A DNA stretch of 64,000 nucleotides. It comes from Biscogniauxia marginata. Its lineage: Eukaryota; Ascomycota; Sordariomycetes; Xylariales; Xylariaceae. Where the stretch lies: the NCBI GenBank assembly GCA_022695795.1, contig MU404209.1, positions 2,158-66,157 on the forward strand, given 5' to 3'. Each line of letters opens with the position of its first letter. The first letter of the stretch is position 1. The notes under the pieces were generated by a model. The model ran no database searches. It saw only the letters and a list, made by a program, of their open reading frames with translations, and was not told where the DNA came from. Positions 11,160-23,583 of this stretch are shown in pieces. A program made the translations under genes and the position numbers.

Positions 11160-11787
11160 ATGCTGTCGCGAACTCTTGCGAATGCTGCTCGACGTGCGGC
11201 CGTCACGGCAAGACCGCATCTCGCCACCCGTCAAGCCCTCAACCCCACTGCCAACATCACCCGTCGCTCATACCACGAGAAGGTTCTCGACCACTACAGC
11301 AGGCCTAGGAATGTAGGGTCTATGCTGAAGACCGATATCGACGTTGGCACCGGTCTGGTCGGTGCGCCGGCTTGTGGCGATGTCATGAAGCTTCAGATCC
11401 GTGTCGACCCAGAGAATAACACCATCTCTGATGTCAAGTTCAAGACCTTCGGATGTGGCAGCGCCATCGCGAGCTCGAGCTATCTGACTGAGCTGGTTCG
11501 GGGCATGACTTTGGAGGAGGCCGGAAAGGTCAAGAACACCGAGATTGCGAAGGAGCTGTGTTTGCCACCAGTCAAGTGTAAGCTGCCCTATTCAAGACCT
11601 TACAGCATGTTTAATCATGGGAGTACTAACATATTATCCAGTGCATTGTTCCATGCTAGCCGAGGATGCGATTAAATCCGCCATCTCCAACTATTACACC
11701 AAGAACCCAAAAGCTAAGCCGACCAATCTTTCCGGCACCGAAATGAAGATACCTGTTGCTGGTGAAACTGCGGCAGCTGCCATGTGA
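11160..11787 (+). CDS. ISU1: ISU1 mitochondrial iron-sulfur cluster scaffold
   Basis: Two exons, 11160-11577 and 11642-11787, 187 residues. The intron starts GTAAGC, carries a perfect TACTAAC branch site and ends CAG; splicing creates the conserved LPPVKLHCSMLAEDAI. The N-terminal ~40 residues (MLSRTLANAARRAAVTARPHLATR) are a typical mitochondrial presequence, followed by YHEKVLDHYSRPRNVGSM. The three cluster-ligand cysteines are present: GAPACGDVMKLQI, TFGCGSAIASSSYLTEL and LHCSML, together with the LPPVK motif recognised by the Hsp70 Ssq1-type chaperone. Isu1 assembles [2Fe-2S] clusters with Nfs1-Isd11, frataxin and ferredoxin in the matrix and is essential in most fungi. The frame is open upstream of 11160 but the preceding residues are not presequence-like, so this ATG is preferred. 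Confidence 0.96.
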
Positions 11788-12612
11788 ATTCGTCATTTAG
11801 CCGACACGCCAGCTGGCGGGACTGGGATGTGGATTAGGAAAATGGTTGGGCTACGGCCAAATGCGCACTGGTTAGATGACAAGTATGTGTATGCACAGTC
11901 GTTTATGAGAAGACTTCGATGTGGAAAGGTGAAAATGGCTGCACCAGAACATGTCTGAGCCGACCGGCTTTTCTGCAGTACTTTGCATGTTATATTTGGA
12001 GTTCAGCGACACGGGAGTAGGGGGTCTAAAATGGGGATGAGTTTTGATCACTATTCCAATGGTAAGATATGCTCATGCTTTCTCAGAGATTGCAGCATAC
12101 CTACATAGAAGAAAGAAGAAGAGAAAAAAATTGATTTATATCCATACCCATGATTATCTCCGTTAGCACGATGAGTAATTATCAGAATTCGAATGTATTG
12201 TAGGTTACAGGCTACCTACTCCTAAGGGATCGCGATACGAGTCCTGACCTTACCTAGTATACCTCACTTGTAGTAGTAGGTACCTACCTACATGTATGGA
12301 CTTAGGTACCTTTTACCCGTGTCTTAAGCGCAAGATATTTCGTACCAGAAGTTCAACCAAACCGCAATATTATGGGGCTATGTCTTATCTTATCGATTAT
12401 CGGCCTCTCTATTTTTTTCTTTTTCTCTTTTTTCTTCCTAATCCACCTGGCCCTCGTCTTCCTTTGTTTATTTTCTCTGCCTGTTTTTCTCGCTACATAT
12501 ATATCCTGTTTTTGCGCCGCCACGAACTCAAATTCTCCTGTGCTTCGGGCTTTACCTTCTTCACGCTCAGGAGGATCCGCGGCAATCCAACCCAAATTGA
12601 TACCTCGTGAAC
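11788..12612. other. Intergenic ISU1-DBP3
   Basis: Contains the ISU1 3' region and the DBP3 promoter. A pyrimidine-rich stretch at 12,400-12,520 (long T and C/T runs) precedes DBP3. Motifs such as taggtacctacctac occur near 12,280-12,310. Overlapping short frames on both strands are explained by the low-complexity pyrimidine tract. Confidence 0.45.
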
Positions 12613-14556
12613 ATGTCGAAGCACCGACTCGATGAAGCCGATGCTACCGAGGTAGAGGCAATTCTTCCCCGGAAGAAATCAAAGAAGGACAAGAAAGATA
12701 AGAAAGAAAGAAAGGAGAACCGCAAAGACAATCTGGGAGAGGCGAATGGCGAGCGCGCAAGGTCCCCGCCCTCCCAAGACCTGAATGAGGATGTCGTGAA
12801 GACGTCCGTTCTAGAGGTAGACGAAAAGTCGATTGCGAAGATCAAGAAAGAGAAGAAGAAGGGGAAAAAAAAGAAGCCAGATGAGGTCAACACAAATCCA
12901 GGCCAGGATGATGAGGAGCTAGTAGGCATAGATGCAGAGGCAGAGCGTAAGTCTAACAAGTACAAGAAAGAGAAAAAGGATAAGGGAAAGAAGCAGCGCA
13001 AGGAAGCAGACGCAGGCGTGGAAATCAACAGCATCACCAACGATCGTAGCAATGGCATTGATAGTCCCGCATCTACCGCCGCGACTATAACCAGCCTTGC
13101 TTCTATCCCCGAGACCGATGTCGCTACCTTCCTAGACACCCACCAGATCGCTATTACTGATCCCCTCTCCGACAAGGCCCTGCGTCCGATTATGCAATTC
13201 GCCCACCTGCCATCCTCTACACTAGTCTCCAGGAATCCCTTTGCCTCGTTTAAAGCACCCACGCCTATACAGGCCGCATCGTGGCCGTTCGGTCTCGCTG
13301 GTCGAGATATCGTCGGAGTAGCAGAGACAGGATCGGGTAAGACCATCGCATTTGGCCTGCCTTTGATCACCGCCGTTCTTGGCATGCCTAAGTCGAAAAG
13401 CAGCGGGAGGATACGTGCTGTCGTAGTTTCGCCCACTCGTGAATTGGCAATGCAGACCAATGAGCAGCTATCCAAGCTCGGAGAGTTAGTCGGTCTAAAA
13501 ACTGTCTGCGTTTACGGTGGAGCATCAAAAGATGACCAGAGAATTCTGCTACGCAAGGCCGATGTCATTGTTGCAACCCCCGGCCGTCTAAAGGACTTCC
13601 TAGACGAAGGCTCCGTCCAGCTGGATGGGGCTAAGTTTGTGGTACTCGACGAGGCAGATCGTATGCTGGATAAGGGATTCGAGGACGACATTAAGAGGAT
13701 CATTGGATGCACACCGAGAAAGGACAGTCGTCAGACCCTCATGTTCACGGCAACTTGGCCGCAGAGCGTGCAAGCTCTTGCATCCACATTCATGAGGTCA
13801 CCTGTCAAGATCCAGATCGGAGGCAACGAGAGCGGAGATCTCCAGGCCAACTCGAGAATTGAGCAACACGTCGAGGTCGTAGACCCTAGATCCAAAGAAA
13901 ACAGAGTGTTACAGCTACTGAAGGCTCAACCCAAAAATGAACGAGTTTTGGTGTTCTGCCTCTACAAGAAGGAGGCTACGCGGGTAGAGAATTTCCTACA
14001 GCAGCGAGGAATAAAGGTAGTAGGCATTCACGGTGATCTCAGACAGGAACAAAGGACTCGAAGCCTTGAGGCCTTTAAGACGGGGCAGACCCCTGTTCTA
14101 GTTGCGACTGATGTTGCCGCGCGAGGGTTGGATATCCCTGAGGTCAAGCTAGTAATCAACGTTACGGTAAGTGCGAGGCCCTGTTGTATTCTCATGGCTT
14201 TTCATGCTAAGATCTAAATATTACAGTTCCCCTTAACTATAGAAGATTACGTGCACCGCATTGGCCGTACTGGGCGCGCAGGGAAAACCGGCCATGCGAT
14301 CACGTTATTCACCGAGCATGACAAACCTCATTCTGGCGAGTAAGTATAAAGTACCTCCAACAAGACGTATTTGTTGGTGATCTAACCAATCTGGATTAGG
14401 TTGATCAACATCCTCAAAGCAGCCGGCCAGCCAGTACCAGAAGATCTTATGAAATTCGGCACAACAGTAAAGAAGAAGGCGCATAGTACCTACGGCGCAT
14501 TCTTCAAAGAGGTCGACATGTCGCAGAAGGCCACCAAGATCACATTTGATGATTGA
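12613..14556 (+). CDS. DBP3: DBP3 ATP-dependent RNA helicase (DEAD-box)
   Basis: Three exons: 12613-14166, 14227-14339, 14400-14556 (1824 nt, 607 residues). Both introns are 60 nt, start GTAAGT and end AG. The ATG at 12613 is used; the frame extends two codons further only via GTG. The N-terminal 130 residues carry Lys/Glu-rich blocks ([14 protein letters not shown]) typical of nucleolar Dbp3. Helicase motifs: FKAPTPIQ (Q motif), AETGSGKT 237-244 (I), PTREL 274-278 (Ia), ATPGRL (Ib), DEAD 346-349 (II), TAT 379-381 in place of the common SAT (III, usual for the Dbp2/Dbp3 group), [10 protein letters not shown] (V) and [10 protein letters not shown] (VI, in exon 2). Dbp3 acts in 60S ribosomal subunit maturation, at processing of the 27S pre-rRNA. 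The 3' end lies 78 bp from the predicted end of convergent RFT1. Confidence 0.94.
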
Positions 14557-14634
14557 TTGAGCATGTTAAGATTCAAGTTTTTGTACTTCTCGCCGCCCTT
14601 CAGGTTGTGTGGTCAAGCACTTGCTTTAAGTTCA

Positions 14635-16457
14635 TCATGAGCCTATACCACTCCTACGAGTGCCACGCAAAGAACGATAGCAATACAAGAAATACTGGCG
14701 TTCGGCGTAAGCACTAGTCAGAGATTAGCACAGCCATCTCGCGAAAATAAAATACAATAAAGTAAGATACGTTTGTAGACTTACATTAAAGCGACGTATG
14801 GCACGGCACCAGCCGTAATTGTAAGTAGATCTTTGAAAACGTGTGACGACACGTTGCCGACCGAAATATTAGCCTTCGTCAGTGCAGACCAGAGTACAGC
14901 AGTACCGAGGATATGGAGTGGTAACCCGTTAGGCATGATGCCGTCCCAGCCGAGCTCGACGCCTTTATTTCTAAAGTACTGCAAGATGAAAGCGCCACTC
15001 CAGATGATACGGCAGAGCATATTGATAGCGTTGGCATATACTAAGCCAGCCGCGCCCAAATCAAGCACGTGAAGGGTGATGAATCCCGCAAGGCCAAATG
15101 CTAGACTAAAAGCACCCATCCACAGACTCTGTCGATGAACTTCAGATTCAGTAGCGACGGACGATACGAAGGCTTCAGCGACGCCATTAATAGCGAGGAG
15201 GGGAATGTACAAGCAGTATTGGGCTAGCACACTACCAGCTCCACTAGCTGACCACCTCGATCCCGCGATGATTTGTACCATCAACGGCGCTGCGTATGGG
15301 CCGATAGCAATAATGACGATGCTCAGGAGTATGTAGAACTTGACCAGGCACTGAAGGTCTATTTTTGCCCTGTGTATCGCCTGTGTAGTCCCTTGGCCGT
15401 TGGATGAGAGAAGTTTGCTGAAATAGTTCCGGCTGCTCTCCTCGATGGGCTGGAAGACGAGGCGCGCCAGCAGGCTCCCATAGTTATTAGCGAGCGCATA
15501 GATGCCCTGGGACCCGGGATCGGAAAGGATGGAGACGAGGAACGTGTCGCCCTGGGTGAGGATGTGCTTGGCAAACGACTGCGACATGAGGCTAGAGGCG
15601 AGCTGGAGGGTGGGCCTGGAGAAACAACCAAAGACGTAGTAATTATTAGGTACTGGTGAGTTGCCCTTCTTGTCCGTAACCGACAATGTCATCGTCCTGG
15701 GGAAGAGCGAGAAGCCCTCAGCCGACGCTAATTTCAGTCCATACCCAGCATAAATACCCAACAGCCCAGTACCGTACGCCAACTGGCCAAGAGCGAAGGG
15801 CAGGACGCCAAGGTCCAAACTCTGCCTCCAAGCCCAATTGGCTGCGCCAAACGTCACGAGGCATCTTGAGAAGGTAGCTACCGACTCGGCAACCGCTCTC
15901 GGCCCGAAACGTAGTCGATACTGTAATATGACAAAGGCAGGCTCGGAGAGCAACTCCACTAGAGCCGCCACGCCGTAGACGTACAGTGCTGTATCCAGAT
16001 AAGGAGTCGCAGCAGTGGCAGCATCCACGTAGCGAAGATAGGCCCAGCCAAGACCGCCCGAAGCTCCCAATCCCAAGAGCACCGACAAGTACGCGAGATT
16101 GACAACTGACTGACTGTCCCTCGCAATAGCCATTGCCGTCAGCCCATCATCATCAGACCTTTTCGATGGCGACAACGAGGGGCTTCCCTGGCGCTGAATA
16201 GCCACGCGCAGGCTCTCGCGGGCGAAGAAGAGAACAGACAGATAATAGACCTCCAGCTGGGTAGAGACGCCGAGAAGCTGGGCAGTCAGGAAGCGCAGCA
16301 GCAGCTGGTTGGCGACGAAGGTGACGGCGCGCGAAGCGATCTGCAGGATGATCAGAAGAGAGGCGCCCCGGACGGCGGAACCCGTCTGGCTACCGTTGCA
16401 ACTGCCGTCTCCCTTATTGCGCTTGGAGTTCGCCGGCTCCGGCGACGTATCGGGCAT
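14635..16457 (-). CDS. RFT1: RFT1 oligosaccharide-lipid ER membrane protein
   Basis: Predicted as two exons: 16457-14785 and 14713-14635 (1752 nt, 583 residues). The open frame alone would stop after VPYVALM at 14781, but that stop sits inside a GTAAGT donor. A branch-like TGCTAAT and a CTAG acceptor follow at ordinary spacing, and the joined exon adds about 25 residues ending ERQYFLYCYRSLRGTRRSGIGS, a charged tail plausible for Rft1. The body is polytopic, with 12 or more hydrophobic segments, opening with GASLLIILQIASRAVTFVANQLLLRFL and YYLSVLFFARESLRVAIQR, family hallmarks. Rft1 acts at the endoplasmic reticulum in N-glycosylation, supporting use of the Man5GlcNAc2-dolichol precursor in the lumen. 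The family assignment is firm; the terminal exon is an inference. Confidence 0.9.
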
Positions 16458-16736
16458 GATATCAAGCGCATCCGGGAGGGTGGGCGTCTTTCGGGTAAAA
16501 AGTGGTATCCGCAGATATGCGGACAGGCCAAGTAGTGTTGTGGTGGAGTTTTGGGGAGACGTATCCTGACCTAGAATTTAGACGTTGAGGAATTCAAGAG
16601 TTAGGTAACTTCTTCAGTACTTAGGTACCTAATTTTACAGTAGGTGCAGAGTCTAGGGGTCTCCTTCCCACGCTAACTATAAATCGGGTCTAGTAGATTT
16701 CCGAACGGTGAAATCTTTAATAAAAATATAAAACCT
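16458..16736. promoter_or_regulatory. RFT1 upstream region
   Basis: Ordinary DNA upstream of RFT1 grading into the A/T-rich block. taggtacc-type motifs occur near 16,620. No specific site is recognised. Confidence 0.35.
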
Positions 16737-17132
16737 TAACGTGTCTTATAAGCGAGTGAGCCACACAAGCGAGTAGGCCACTTGATTTCCCATATAAAAT
16801 CGACTTTTTTTTAAAAATTTATAACTTTACACGTAAAAATCGTAAAAATCTCGGACCTTTTTTAGTTATATAATTATATAATTTAATTAAAATAAAATTC
16901 AAAAAAATTAATATTAAAAATATAAAAAGAAAACACGTAAAAACTAAAATTATAATAAAAAATACGAACCTTTTTATATATTTTACTTTTTTTTTTTTTA
17001 ATTAAACTATATAATTATATAATTAAAAAAAGTTTAAAACTTTTTTATTTTTTATATATAAAATTATAAATTTTCGAAAAAGTCGATTTTATATAAAAAA
17101 CTATTTTATTTACTTATTTATATAATCCGTTA
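16737..17132. repeat. Foldback element copy F1
   Basis: Starts TAACGTGTCTTATAAGCG and ends with a degraded counterpart (ATCCGTTA). The left arm keeps two copies of the 17-bp unit (ataagcgagtgagccac, acaagcgagtaggccac) before the core tatataaaatcgactttt; the right arm carries the complement aaaagtcgattttatata. About 396 bp. A/T-rich centre, no coding capacity, RIP-like decay. The A/T-rich tail to about 17,400 includes remnants resembling the larger inverted-repeat element. Confidence 0.75.
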
Positions 17133-17483
17133 TATAAATATTTTTTAATAATTAAAATTATAAAAGTTATAAAAACTAGTTTATTTATATAATATAATAA
17201 TATTATATAATATTTAATAAAAAACGAGGTTTTATTATTATTATAAAACTATTACTTTATAACATTATAAAAAGGATTTATATAATTAATTACTTAATAA
17301 TTTTAATATCAAGATATTATATATTATATAACTAATAAAAGAGGACAAGAGTTTTAATGCAAAATTGACAGGTTATATATATTTAAAACATCATTGAAAA
17401 GATGGATATCAAGACTACTTTCGTAAAACAACAAAAGAAACAAAGTCAGTAGGTTCTAGCAGAACATTAATATGCTGCTTAAT

Positions 17484-20444
17484 TTATCGCTGGGAAGGCC
17501 CGGCGAGTAATATGCTGCGGCCTTCCTCCCAACCTCTGTTCGCCGCAATTTCTGCTACCGTCATTCCGGCGTCATCCTTGGCATCTAGGTTGACGCCGGC
17601 GTACTCCACCAGGAGTTTCAGCACAGTCGCATCGCCATTTTCTATAGCCTGGATATATGCATTATGGCCGCGGTATATCTTGTTTGGATCAGCGCCGTGC
17701 TTCAGCAGCAACTCGATAATCTCGTAATCAGCTCCGTGAACTCTCCGTAGTGCTTTGACGATGGGCAAGTGTTCGCCGGGGGCGTTGACGTCGGCACCAG
17801 CTTCTTCCTGTTAAGCATTCGAGTTAGTGTTGATTCCGCTATAATGATAAGATTATCTAAATTTTTTACCAGTAAGAAGTGTACGATCTCCTTGCGGTCC
17901 TCACGGATGGCCGTGGTTAGTGGCGAGAAGACACCGCCGTTGCGGTCCTCTACACTCACACCGGCCCTCAGGAGTAGCTTGACGCTCTCAAGCTGGTTGG
18001 CTATGACTGCCATCTCCATTACCCCCTTGAAAGCCCGTGGCTCTGCCAATGCTGGTAGGAGACGTTTAAGGATGGTTGGCTGCCGTACAGCCATGCATAC
18101 TGGCCAATTCTCTCCTCTGACGTTTGGATCGGCACCACGAGATAGAAGCAGGTCCTGTTGAGACCCATATAAGTTACAATTTATCTTTAGTGAATACTGG
18201 AGGAAGACTTACGACTAGATCAGCGCGGTTCTCACGAATAGCTGTCGTTAGGGGGGTAGCGCCTGTTTTGGGAGCCTTGTCATTAGGTGAAACTTTTCCG
18301 CTGTTTAACAACCAGTTCAATGCTTCGACATTGTTGCATTGCACTGCCGTTTCTAGGATACCCTTAGGAGAGTTGAGATCGGCACCAGCAGCGACGAGTG
18401 GGGCGAGATATTGCGGCCGATAATGCGTTACACATTTGAACGCGGGATATTCAGCACTTGGGACATTCGGATCTATCCGATCTTGGGTCAGCTTCTTTTG
18501 TTTTCTCCCTCGGATCGCTCCTAAATCTTGGAATATTCGAGTAAGGGAAATACTCACCAGCACCATGCGCCAGTAGTAATTCAAAAATATCTTCACGGTT
18601 GTCGCGAATTGATGAGCACAGTGGTGTATAGATACCATCCTTTTTGGCATTCGGATCTACACCAGCCTTGAGTAGCACGCGGACAGAGGCTATATTATTA
18701 ATAGACGTAGCAAGTTCCATGACTCCAGGTGCTTTCTTAGGGTCGGCGCCTCGAGCCAGTAGCAGCTCAAGGATACGCGGCAAACCAGCCGATGGCCAAA
18801 GCATGTGTTTTGGCCCAGGGAGGTTGGGGTTGGCGCCATGATCTAGGAGGCTTATAACGATTTCGATTCGGTTAGTTTGAATAGCCTCAAAAAGAGCCGT
18901 ATGCCCTTCTTTATTCTTCGCATTAGGGTCGCAGCCATAATCGAGGAGCATCACTATCGTCCTCTTCGTTCGCTTCTTGATGATGGCGCTAATTAACATG
19001 GTATCGCCGTTAAGCAGGACGCGGCTGACATCACCCCCGTATGTGAGAAGAGCTCGGGCGAGATTAAACTTGTCTTCAACAATAGACATCGCAAGAGGCG
19101 TGCCCATTTCACGCCCGGCTGCCATGTTGGGGTCTGCGCCATACCTATAAAATAAAGTTAGAGGTTTCCCATTCAACTGCCAGCTGTTCCAGGAGGGATG
19201 AAGGGCTTATTTCCCACTCACTTCAATAGCATAGTAGCAGCGTCGAGGAAAGACTCTTCGACTGCTAAATATAACGGAGTCATGCCGCGACTGTCCATCG
19301 CATTTGGGTCGGCTCCGAAGACTAAGAGAGCACGGACGCTCTCTGCGTCATGACGCAAGATTGCTTGGTTGAGGATATTGTGTCCGTCGGGGCTACTGTT
19401 AGGGGAGACACCGCGATCCAACAATTGTTCGACCTGCTTATGATTTCCAGTATCCACTGCGGATAGGAGCGCATCTTTCAAGGCGGGGGTATCGCCGCCG
19501 ATCGTATTTCGTGGGGTCCAGCGCGGCATAGCAAGAGGATCGGCCTTCAAGCGAATGACTTTGACAGGTTCTACAGAATCCAAATCTTCTGCAAGTGGAT
19601 CTGGATCTGTGTTACCGCTCGAGAAAATAGATTCGTGCGGAATGGATCTATCATAACTCTCAGTTGTTGACATCATCCGTTCCCTGGCCCCATGCGACGA
19701 ACTACTCTTGACGGTATAATTCGATATCGAAGTCTGGCGGCGGATCTCAGGCAAAAGAGGGAGGCTGGAAATTGTAGCATCCTCACGCCCTTGTAGAGAG
19801 GAATGTTCTCCTATCGAACTTTTGCTGGTTGCTGCGGGTGCGGGTGGCAGTGGCCAGGAGGCGGGAATCTCAGGGGTACCCGGTTTCGTGATGCTCGAAC
19901 CCGATCTTCCTCTCGATGACATGCGATCTAGCGCGGCAGCCAGACCCGTATAGCCAATCCCCACGGAATCATCGATCTTGGCATCTCCAAGAGACCACTG
20001 GAAGACGAGCGAACTCATTCGTAAGGCTTCTCTAGTTCTGGCCAGGTTTTCCCTCATCTTCTCGACATCGTTATCGGCAAACATCTTGCGCCATCCCTTC
20101 TGGATCTTCCCCATTGTACCCTTTTTCTCGTATTCCAATAGGCGGCTCAGCATGTGGTCCAGTATCTGGAAGTCCGTGTGGATCGTCTTAAACTTCTTTT
20201 CGAGCTCCGTGATCATTTCTAGTGGAAATTTCCGGCGGCTTCTCGAGCACTCGGTCAAACCGGCCTCGAGTGACCACATGATTCGACATGTCTCTAGAAA
20301 GTCGTGGGCCAGTTCGTCGAAGTGGTAGGAGTGCTTCTCGACAGTGCCTAGGTATTCAAGCATGTGGATGGAGATCTTGTTGCCAAGAACCGTGGCCTTG
20401 TGGCATTGGCCAAGTACAAATTCAACAGAATGATTGGGAGCCAT
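17484..20444 (-). CDS. Ankyrin-repeat protein, five exons
   Basis: Exons 20444-19222, 19144-18558, 18472-18213, 18154-17870 and 17807-17484 (2679 nt, 892 residues); all four introns (58-85 nt) have GT-AG ends and every junction restores an ankyrin repeat. The ATG at 20444 sits in a good context (gacgccATGG); the frame is open about 60 codons further upstream. The N-terminal ~200 residues are helical (LGQCHKATVLGNKISIHMLEYLG, SLVFQWSLGDAKID), resembling N-terminal effector or adaptor regions of fungal STAND/ankyrin proteins. A Ser/Pro-rich linker of about 130 residues follows. From about residue 330 to the end there is a run of ankyrin repeats with the G-A-DPN and LLL signatures (LLVFGADPNAMDSRGMTPLYLA, LLDYGCDPNAKNKEGHTALFEA). 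Ankyrin repeats mediate protein binding; no catalytic domain is present. Such proteins are common near variable regions of fungal genomes. Function unknown. Confidence 0.88.
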
Positions 20445-22980
20445 GGCGTCCAGAGGCGGCCGATTAACTAGTTGTGATTTCTCGTCTCTGTCGATTTGCG
20501 TCCCCTGAACGGGTATGCGGTCAAGAAATGAAATGAATATGATTTGGAAGTTCTCACGCGATGGCTGGGAGTACGACGTTTTTATGCTGGACCGAATGGC
20601 GGGTCTAGCTATAATAATCACCCTTACTATACACTACCTTCAGTATAAATGTATGCATCTGCTTGTATGCATCAGTCAATGAAACTAGCAAGTCTGTTCT
20701 GCCAAACGCAAGGATGAGCTTGCCTAAAACTTCTGAGACGAGCTACCAGGACCCAGCTGGCCGGGGCAGACACCCACTGCGGTATAGAGCAGAACATATA
20801 GCAAGGCACTCCCTGTTCAGAATCTACGATCGCAGATGAGTGTGGATACAGATGATAAACGACATCAACCAACTCCATGTGGCAATAAGTGCGTCTCTAG
20901 CGTGGCCAGATCCAGTGGTAATACAATGCCACATGGGTGCATTTCCGGAGGCGTCAGATAGGATGCAGAAACTTTAAAATCACTACTTGACTTCTTTAAA
21001 TTGACACTCCTTTAACGATAATCGGATAGTGCTGACCAAGTTTCTGCTATTTGACCTGCTAACGTGCGTACCTTCTATCGCACGCAGTATATTTCATGTT
21101 CGATCAATTCTTTACAAATATCTCTCTATAAATGACGTTAAAAAAGAAAAGGGGCACGTGTACTTCACATAGATATGTATATTCTTAAGAACAACGCTGT
21201 GGTAGTGAGGCGTCTAAAGCGAGTAGCTATTAAGTACATAGTATGAGGTAGGTAGATGGTTCAGAGGTGGGTGACCTAGCTAGCTAATTCAAGACCCAAG
21301 TAGATAGCTATAGAAGTAAAGCATTCTATCTAGCAATTTTAGAAACGTACCATTTAAAGATAGTATGAATTTTTGGTATCCCTTCGTCTTCTTTTTCTTC
21401 TTTTGTTTTCACATTGAGAGGGAGTGGGCAGCTCATACCATCATGTATCTCGACTGTTGAAAGAGAGAGAAAAAAGAATTTATTAACTTATTGCTTGCCT
21501 GCTTACGATACATGAGGTACGACAGAAATTATGTGAATGCGGTTAGCAAGTAGTGGTTTTAAGGATTATGAATGGTGATTTGAGTATTTGAAGTCTCTAC
21601 TGCAGAATCTGAATTACCTACCACTTGGCAATCTAGATGACGCAAATGGAATAGACTGGAGGCTTCGGGGTATACACACCTCATCGAAGCCTCATAATTA
21701 GTAGGTCTCTAAGGGATAAGTAACAGGATTGTTAAAGAATCCGCTCTCAGTTCAATATATGTATTCTGCTCTGCTGAGAACGAGCTGTGTATAGGATGAA
21801 ACATGAGATAGAGGTCTGAGCAAGACTAGCACGCTTACAAGAAGCTAGCAAGGGTGCAACCTCAGAGCTACCGCACCTCTTTGTTTCAATTGGATGGCAT
21901 CCACGAGAAGCACAGACAGCTTTGACCCCTCGATAATGATTAATAGCGGAGAGTTCTGTCCTCAATAAGAGGAACCGCCGCGCTCGCATGAATAGTCTAT
22001 TGACTTACGGATGTAAGCTGACAAAGGTAGTAAAGACAGGCTAGCTAGGTTAGTCAAGTTAGATCCATTGGCTAAGCAGTGAGATCTGATGTCTAGAATC
22101 TTCAGAGCCGATACTATTCCGAACACCATCAGCTTTATTTGCATCTAGGAGACGGTCTTGCGAGTCATTTTCAGGCTACTCTGATCATCTGTGGACGATA
22201 GACTTTTTCTTGGTTTTATGATCCGTCCGGTCCCAGACTAAAGCACGGGAACGAAGCAAAGCTGCATAAATACTCCACAGCCTAGGCATTTCTATTTAGC
22301 TAGATTCGTGGACTATATTAGATTTAGCACGTGCTATAGATTAGTTTTCGATTAGCTCGTACATCGGGATCTAACTGTACTCTATAAGCCTTAGAGCTCT
22401 TTTTCAGATGTCAAGACCATGCTGTCAATTTGCGTTGTCATGGATTTCAAATGCTTAGTTGGTCTCTAGCTCGTAGTGTGTAGACTCAGCTGCCAAGATA
22501 TATGAAAGCAGGTAGAACCCCGACTTTTTAATGGGGTTTCCCGGTGTGCAATCAGTACCCAACCTAGAGGTATTCATCGCCGAGAGATGAGCCTGAATAG
22601 CTTTAGTTTATTCCTTCGTCTTGACTAGCTTTCTTTTGGTAGTAATAACGCCGTGTTTTAAGGGGACGTGGAAATAGAAACTATGGATCTAAGAATCAAC
22701 CGTTTTCATGTTGAACATCTTCACAGATTTTTATAAAGGGACAACAGGGGAGGGCAGTTGAAAGCAAACATTTATCTGACATATGTTAACGGCCTTGCTT
22801 GTCGACTAGGCTCTTCTCCCTTGCTTTTAGTTTTTGGCAGATATCTGCTTGGCTGTGTACTAGATAATCAGGCTGGTGATCTTAAAGATTTATTTTAAAA
22901 ATAAAGTAGTTTCTCTCTAGCGATAAGAAGGGAAAGCGGAGCTATTTAAGGACGGCCCTTTTTGTTGCTTCGAGTACCGA
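20445..22980. other. Gene-empty region, ordinary composition
   Basis: About 2.5 kb with dense stops in all frames; short frames (for example 20,672-20,878 and 21,747-22,144, minus strand) show no protein pattern. The first part is presumably the ankyrin gene promoter. No RNA gene or repeat copy is recognised. Confidence 0.45.
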
Positions 22981-23105
22981 TTTCCGACTTAGTTATAAAG
23001 AATAAGATAAACAAAATAAAAGGTAGTTAAATATAAATATAAAAATATTACGTTTTTATTTATATAAATAAGGAAAAATTAATATTAATTTATATTAAGT
23101 TTAAA

Positions 23106-23175
23106 TAACGTGCTTTATAAATAAGTAAGCCACATAAGTAAATAAATTAGTTTTTATAATTTTCGTAGTTTTAAT
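23106..23175. repeat. Left end fragment of large inverted-repeat element
   Basis: Begins TAACGTGCTTTATAAATAAG with two 17-bp subterminal units, then the sequence ttttataattttcgtagttttaatt typical of the large element's left end. It is interrupted by foldback copy F2, so the two form a nested or tandem insertion. Confidence 0.55.
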
Positions 23176-23583
23176 TAACATGTTTTATAAGTGAGTAAGC
23201 CACTTAATTTCCTATATAAAATCGACTTTTTCAAAAATTCATAACTTTACACGTAAAAATCATAAAAACCTCGGACCTTTTTTTTAGTTATATAATTATA
23301 AGGTTTAATTAAAAGTAAAAACGAAAAAAAATAAAAGTAAGATGTATAAAGAAATATGTAAAAAGGTCCGTGCGTTTTGTTTTAATTTTAGTTTTTACGC
23401 GTTTTCTTTTTGCGTTTTTTGAAATTAATTTTTTCAATTTTACTTTTAATTAAAATAAATAGTTATATAACTAAAAAAGAAGGTCTAGGATTTTTACGAT
23501 TTTTACGTGCAAAGTTATCAATTTTTGAAAAAGTCGATTTTATATAGGAAATTAAGTGGCCCACTCGCTTATAAGACACGTTA
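23176..23583. repeat. Foldback element copy F2
   Basis: One of the best-preserved copies, about 408 bp. Left arm: taacatgttttataagtgag, then cacttaatttcctatataaa and atcgactttttc. Right arm, its near-complement: gaaaaagtcgattttatata, ggaaattaagtggcccac, tcgcttataagacacgtta. The arms pair over well over 100 bp with mainly C/T and G/A differences. The centre is A/T-rich with no gene. Confidence 0.85.

Noticed and set aside
12567..13475. 302-residue minus-strand open frame
   Set aside because: It lies opposite the conserved coding sequence of DBP3; its Ser/Phe-rich translation mirrors the Lys-rich N-terminus of DBP3.
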